DNA of 64,000 nt from Streptomyces luteolus (GTDB taxonomy: Bacteria > Actinomycetota > Actinomycetes > Streptomycetales > Streptomycetaceae), in assembly GCF_029968015.1 (NCBI RefSeq), contig NZ_JASCIS010000022.1, forward strand, positions 1 to 64,000. Direction: 5' to 3'. Positions 59,477 through 64,000 of the stretch are shown piece by piece. A model generated the notes under the pieces. The model was given only the letters and a program-made list of their open reading frames with translations. It ran no database searches and was not told the DNA's origin. Within the stretch, counting starts at the first letter, position 1; the number at the start of each line of letters is the position of its first letter. Position numbers and translations under genes: made by a program.

Positions 59477-60483
59477 CCGACTCAACCGACGCGACCGCCT
59501 CATCCGCAGCCGCCGGGGAGCAGCACGTCCTGGCCGTCGTCCCCGCACACGTCGGCGGGCGCGCGGCCGGGTCCGGGTTCGCGGCCCTGCTGCCGGACCC
59601 GGCGAAGGTCACGGTCGTCGAGTCCGTCGACGAGGACCCGCGGGCGCTGCGCACCGCCCGCGTACTGATCACCGCGCTGGCCCCGGTGACGGCCGAACAC
59701 CTCGCCGCCGCGCCGGAGTTGAAGCTGGTGCAGTGCTCCAGCCACGGCTTCGACTACGTGGACGTGGCGGCGGCACGCGACCGCGGCATACCGGTGTGCA
59801 CGATCGGTTCGAGCGACGCGGAGAAGCGATGCGTCGCCGAGCAGACCTTCGCGCTGATGCTGGCGCTCGCCAAGCAGCTGGTCCCCGCACACACCGCCCT
59901 GGCCGAGGGCGACTGGGCCCTGCCCCGGCTGAAGCCGTCCCTGACCGAACTGTCCGGCAAGACCCTCGGGATCGTCGGCCTCGGGCAGATCGGGCAGGAA
60001 GTGGCGCTCAGGGGCCGCGCGTTCTCGATGGACGTGGTGTACGCGGGTCGCCGCCGCGCGGAACCCTCGGTCGAGGAGCGGCTCGGCGCCCGGCATCTGG
60101 ACCTGGACGAGCTGCTGCGCACATCGGACTACGTGAGCCTGCACGCGCCGCTCACCGACGCCACCCGGGGCCTGCTCTCCGCGGAGCGCCTGGCTCTGCT
60201 CAAACCCACGGCGTTCGTCGTGAACACGGCGCGCGGCGCGCTGATCGACCAGGAGGCGCTGGCGGACGCCCTGGAGTCGGGCGCGCTCGCGGGCGCGGGC
60301 CTCGACGTCTTCGACCCGGAGCCGCCGCCGTCGTCCCTGCGGCTGCTCCGTGCCCCCAACGTGGTCCTCTCCCCGCACGTCGGCGGTGTGACCCGGGAGA
60401 CGGTCGTACGCATCGCGATCGCGGCGGCGCAGAATGTGGCGTCGTACTTGGAGGGGAAGCGGCCTCAGGATGTCGTGAACTAG
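59473..60483 (+). CDS. D-2-hydroxyacid dehydrogenase (NAD-dependent)
   Basis: A 336-residue D-isomer-specific dehydrogenase. The Rossmann motif is TLGIVGLGQIGQEVALRGRA; catalytic Arg lies in VNTARGALIDQEAL, Glu in DVFDPEPPP and His in VVLSPHVGGVTRE. It interconverts a D-2-hydroxy acid and a 2-keto acid with NAD(P)H. The 4-nt overlap with the FMN oxidase implies coupled synthesis; together they could convert an L-hydroxy acid to its D form through the keto acid, or process two related substrates. Confidence 0.88.
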   Translation: MTDSTDATASSAAAGEQHVLAVVPAHVGGRAAGSGFAALLPDPAKVTVVESVDEDPRALRTARVLITALAPVTAEHLAAAPELKLVQCSSHGFDYVDVAAARDRGIPVCTIGSSDAEKRCVAEQTFALMLALAKQLVPAHTALAEGDWALPRLKPSLTELSGKTLGIVGLGQIGQEVALRGRAFSMDVVYAGRRRAEPSVEERLGARHLDLDELLRTSDYVSLHAPLTDATRGLLSAERLALLKPTAFVVNTARGALIDQEALADALESGALAGAGLDVFDPEPPPSSLRLLRAPNVVLSPHVGGVTRETVVRIAIAAAQNVASYLEGKRPQDVVN

Positions 60484-60533
60484 GGCGATATTTTCCCCTC
60501 CCCGCCCCTTCCCTAAAGTCCTGCCGGACGGGC

Positions 60534-60585
60534 CTCCTCAAGCGCCGGAGAGGCTGAAAAATCAGCCTCTCCGGCGCTTGAGGAG
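60534..60585. terminator. Perfect 24-bp palindrome of the dispersed family
   Basis: Arms 60534-60557 and 60562-60585 (core AAGCGCCGGAGAGGCTGA) with an AAAA loop, followed by GCGGGGTCCGGGGCAGAGCC. It separates the dehydrogenase from the convergent DUF397 gene. The arm sequence differs from the copy at 13547 at matching positions on both sides, showing compensatory change. Confidence 0.85.
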
Positions 60586-60627
60586 CGGGGTCCGGGGCAG
60601 AGCCCCGGCGCACAGCCCGCGAAGGGC

Positions 60628-60870
60628 TCACGTCAGGTCGAACTCGCCCTCGCGCGCGCCGAGCACGAAGGCCCGCCACTCCGCCGGGGTGAAGATCAGG
60701 GACGGGCTGTCCGGACTGCCGCCGTTGCGCATCGCGATGAAGCCCTCGACGAAGGCGATCTGCACGTCACCGCGTCCCTGGCTGCTGGACTGCCAGGCGG
60801 CGTCGCTGAGATCGAGGTCGGGCTTCTGCCAACTCGCAAAGGTCTGCTGGGCGGTGGTGCTCTCGGCCAC
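60628..60870 (-). CDS. DUF397-domain protein (orphan)
   Basis: An 80-residue protein carrying the DUF397 signature: AAWQSSSQGRGDVQIAFVEG, then IAMRNGGSPDSPSLIFTPAE and WRAFVLGAREGEFDL. DUF397 proteins normally sit next to an XRE-type helix-turn-helix gene and are thought to be its small partner; here neither neighbour encodes one. GTG at 60870 has GGGAGGAG 7 nt upstream, a strong start signal. Confidence 0.9.
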   Translation of the reverse strand: MAESTTAQQTFASWQKPDLDLSDAAWQSSSQGRGDVQIAFVEGFIAMRNGGSPDSPSLIFTPAEWRAFVLGAREGEFDLT

Positions 60871-61001
60871 GTCCGTGCTCCTCCCGGTACTGCCCGTTCG
60901 GTCTGCGGCCAGCCTAGCGAGCGGCGCGGTCGCCGGACAGGCCACGGAAGGAGGACCCTGAACCTCCCCACCGGATCCGGCCGGTCCGGCACGCCCAGCG
61001 C

Positions 61002-62173
<1,172 letters not shown>

Positions 62174-62177
<4 letters not shown>

Positions 62178-63238
62178 CGCGCCTCCCCCTCCAGTACGGC
62201 GACCAGGTTCTGTTGCAGGCACGGCCCGGAGGTGGCGTGGGCGAGGGCGCGGTCGGACTCACCGCGCTGGACGCGGGCGGCGGCCTCGCCGAGCCGGATC
62301 AGCCCGGCGGCCATCATGGGGTTGGCGGCGAGGGCGCCGCCGGAGGGGTTGACGGTCACCTCGTCGCCCAGCCGCAGAGCCTTGCGCAGGACGACCTCCT
62401 GCGAGCTGAAGGGGGCGTGCAACTCGGCCGTGTCCACCGGCCGCTGGAACGCCCCGGCCTTCTCGGCGGCCAGGCGGGCGGACGGCGAGTCGGTGAGGTC
62501 GCGTACGCCCAGCGAGTGCGCCTCGATGCGGTGGTCCATGCCCCGGATCCAGGCGGGCCGCTCGCACAGCTCACGGGCCCGGTCCCCGGCGGCGAGGATC
62601 ACGGCGGCCGCGCCGTCCCCGACGGGCGGCACGTCCCCGGTGCGCAGCGGCCGTACGAGATAGTCCCCCTGCGGGCGCGCACCCCGCACCTGCGCATGGG
62701 AGTTGGCCAGCGCGGACTCGCGGCTGCGGGCGGCGACCCCGGCGAGCGCGGCCTCGTCCGTCTCCCCCGCGTCGATCAGCGCCTGCGCCTGGAGCGCCGC
62801 GAGCGCGACGGAGTCGGGCCAGAGCGGGGCCACGTAGTACGGGTCGAGCTGCCGGGTGAGGACGTCGCGCACGGGGCCGGGCGAGGACTTTCCGTACGAG
62901 TAGACGAGTGCGGTGTCGACCTCGCCGGTGAGGATCTTCACCCAGGCCTCGTAGAGCGCCCAGGCGCCGTCCATCTCGACGTGGGACTCGGAGATCGGCG
63001 GCCACGCCCCGACCCCGTCGAGGGCCATGGTGAAGGAGAAGGCGCGGCCCGCGAGGTAGTCGGAGGATCCCGAGCAGGTGAAGCCGATGTCGCTGGTCTT
63101 CAGGCCGGTCCGGGCGAGGACGTCGTGCAGGACGGGCATGAGCATCTCCACCTCGGAGTGCTCGTCGCTGGTGCGGGTGTGGTCGCTCTGCCCGAAGGCG
63201 ACGATCGCGACGTCCCTCAGGGGCCCTGCGGCGGCCAT
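62174..63238 (-). CDS. Second thiolase-fold protein lacking the catalytic Cys
   Basis: A 354-residue paralogue. The segment corresponding to the active-site loop is SESHVEMDGAWALYEAWVKI, again without cysteine, and the C-terminal motif is NPSGGALAANPMMAAG without His. LLRT-like Leu/Ala-rich helices and RPLRTGDVPPVGDGAAAVIL match thiolase-like lipid-transfer proteins. It directly abuts the DUF35 stop (0 nt) and overlaps the next thiolase (4 nt), so the three polypeptides probably form a complex. Confidence 0.82.
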
Positions 63239-64000
63239 CTAGATCAGCTCCTTGTACGTCTCGTAGTCGGCGTCGGGCTCACCGGTGGGCCGGTAGTGAT
63301 CGGGATAGCGCCCGCCTTCCCGCCACACCGGCTCGACCCGGAGCCCCATCCGGACCTGGTCGTACGGAATCCCGGCGATGCGTCCGTGCAGGGCCAGGTC
63401 GGCGCCGTCGAGGGCGATATGGGCGTAGACGTACGGGACTTCGATGTCGAGATTCTTCGCCTTGATGTTGACGATGCAGTACGTGGTGACGGTCCCGGCG
63501 GGCCCGACCTCGACCTGTTCGTCCGTGGCGACGCCGCAGGTGGGGCAGGCTCCGCGCGGCGGCACGTACACCTTGCGGCAGGAGGGGCAGCGCTGGCCGA
63601 CGGCGCGTTGCTCGGCGAGCGCGTTGATGTAGCCGGTCTGGGCGCGCCCCGGCGAGTAGGTGTAGTCGAGCCGCGCGGGCGCGACGATTCCGGTGACGGC
63701 GTCCTCGAACTCCCCGCCGTGCGGCCGAGGTTGGGCTTGCTGCTCGCCGTCGTACGGCTCGAAGCAGGCGATGTCCTTGATGGTGCCGGTCCGTTCGGCG
63801 GCCCAGCGGACGCGGACGCGCATCCCGGTGCGGACGCTGTCGGGGCCTTCGGCGTCGAGGGCGTGCAGGAGGGCGGTGTCGGCGCCGTCGAGTTCGACCA
63901 GGACCCAGGCGAAGGGGGTGTCGAGCGGCTGGCCGGGGCGCGGTTCGTGGTTCCAGGCCCAGGTGGTGACGGTGCCGGTGGCGCCGACCTCGACGAGGTC
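63239..64000 (-). CDS. DUF35 zinc-ribbon/OB-fold protein, two OB domains (5' end outside window)
   Basis: At least 253 codons; the start lies beyond the right edge. An N-terminal OB-fold (VGATGTVTTWAWNHEPRPGQ onward) precedes a zinc ribbon, RCPSCRKVYVPPRGACPTCG, and a second OB-fold (GPAGTVTTYCIVNIKAKNLD, VPYVYAHIALDGADLALHGR). This is the acyl-CoA-associated DUF35 type that activates thiolase-like aldolases or hydratases. It heads the operon with the two Cys-less thiolases. Confidence 0.85.
   Translation of the reverse strand, partial: DLVEVGATGTVTTWAWNHEPRPGQPLDTPFAWVLVELDGADTALLHALDAEGPDSVRTGMRVRVRWAAERTGTIKDIACFEPYDGEQQAQPRPHGGEFEDAVTGIVAPARLDYTYSPGRAQTGYINALAEQRAVGQRCPSCRKVYVPPRGACPTCGVATDEQVEVGPAGTVTTYCIVNIKAKNLDIEVPYVYAHIALDGADLALHGRIAGIPYDQVRMGLRVEPVWREGGRYPDHYRPTGEPDADYETYKELI

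Overview
This is a 64 kb window of very high G+C actinomycete DNA, almost certainly a Streptomyces chromosome. The signs are strong GC bias at third codon positions, many GTG and a few TTG starts with GA-rich Shine-Dalgarno sites, and Streptomyces-typical families: GlxA copper oxidase, a PAS/SpoIIE-type phosphatase, an NsdA/NsdB-like regulator, DUF397, and an anti-sigma-type ATPase. I see no rRNA, tRNA, CRISPR array, insertion sequence, integrase or prophage, and no biosynthetic megasynthase cluster. The content looks like chromosome-arm metabolic and regulatory genes.

Layout. 0-15 kb: an HATPase, an unusual array of 25-bp repeats, a diaminopropionate ammonia-lyase-like enzyme, a wrecked VOC gene, a zinc-ribbon protein, a secreted S1 protease behind a perfect LacI-type palindrome, an orphan cytochrome oxidase subunit I, a GNAT, a serine hydrolase fused to DinB, a wrecked AhpD-like gene, a translationally coupled M20 dipeptidase/YfcC transporter pair, a methyltransferase and a secreted lipase. 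15-31 kb: VOC, a membrane L7/L12-like protein, dGTPase, fragments of two lost genes, Ppx/GppA, GlxA without cslA, a flavodoxin-fold reductase, a broken lactonase, a DHFR-like reductase, a PAS-SpoIIE phosphatase, the NsdA/NsdB-like regulator, a phosphotransferase and a KhtT/KhtU-like K+/H+ antiporter pair.

31-41 kb is a six-gene sugar operon on the minus strand. It holds a double ATPase, two permeases, a lipoprotein binding protein and a TIM-barrel isomerase, with four consecutive 4-nt start/stop overlaps, followed by a 1042-aa secreted ThuA/PQQ-dehydrogenase/PKD/CBM protein. A ROK repressor is divergent. The arrangement suggests extracellular oxidation and processing of a glycoside, uptake, and isomerisation.

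48.9-55.5 kb is a phosphonate island: LysR regulator, phosphonoacetate hydrolase (phnA), GlpT-type MFS transporter, TIGR03364-type FAD oxidoreductase and a convergent aldehyde dehydrogenase (phnY-like). Together they could turn 2-aminoethylphosphonate, or an N-methyl derivative, into acetate and phosphate without the PhnW transaminase. A T-N11-A palindrome lies between the LysR gene and phnA.

55.8-64 kb: a TrkA-N channel-like protein, an overlapping 2-hydroxyacid oxidase/dehydrogenase pair, an orphan DUF397, and a DUF35/thiolase/thiolase operon. Both thiolases lack the catalytic cysteine, which suggests a retro-aldolase rather than a thiolase; the operon runs off the right edge.

Two themes cut across the window. 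First, several genes (VOC, AhpD, lactonase, a MarR fragment with its divergent neighbour, and ALDH with a CdaR-type regulator) have lost internal or 5' segments, and in two places a divergent gene pair appears to have lost both 5' ends and the shared promoter. Second, a modular family of intergenic palindromes recurs downstream of genes, one copy carrying an inserted hairpin.
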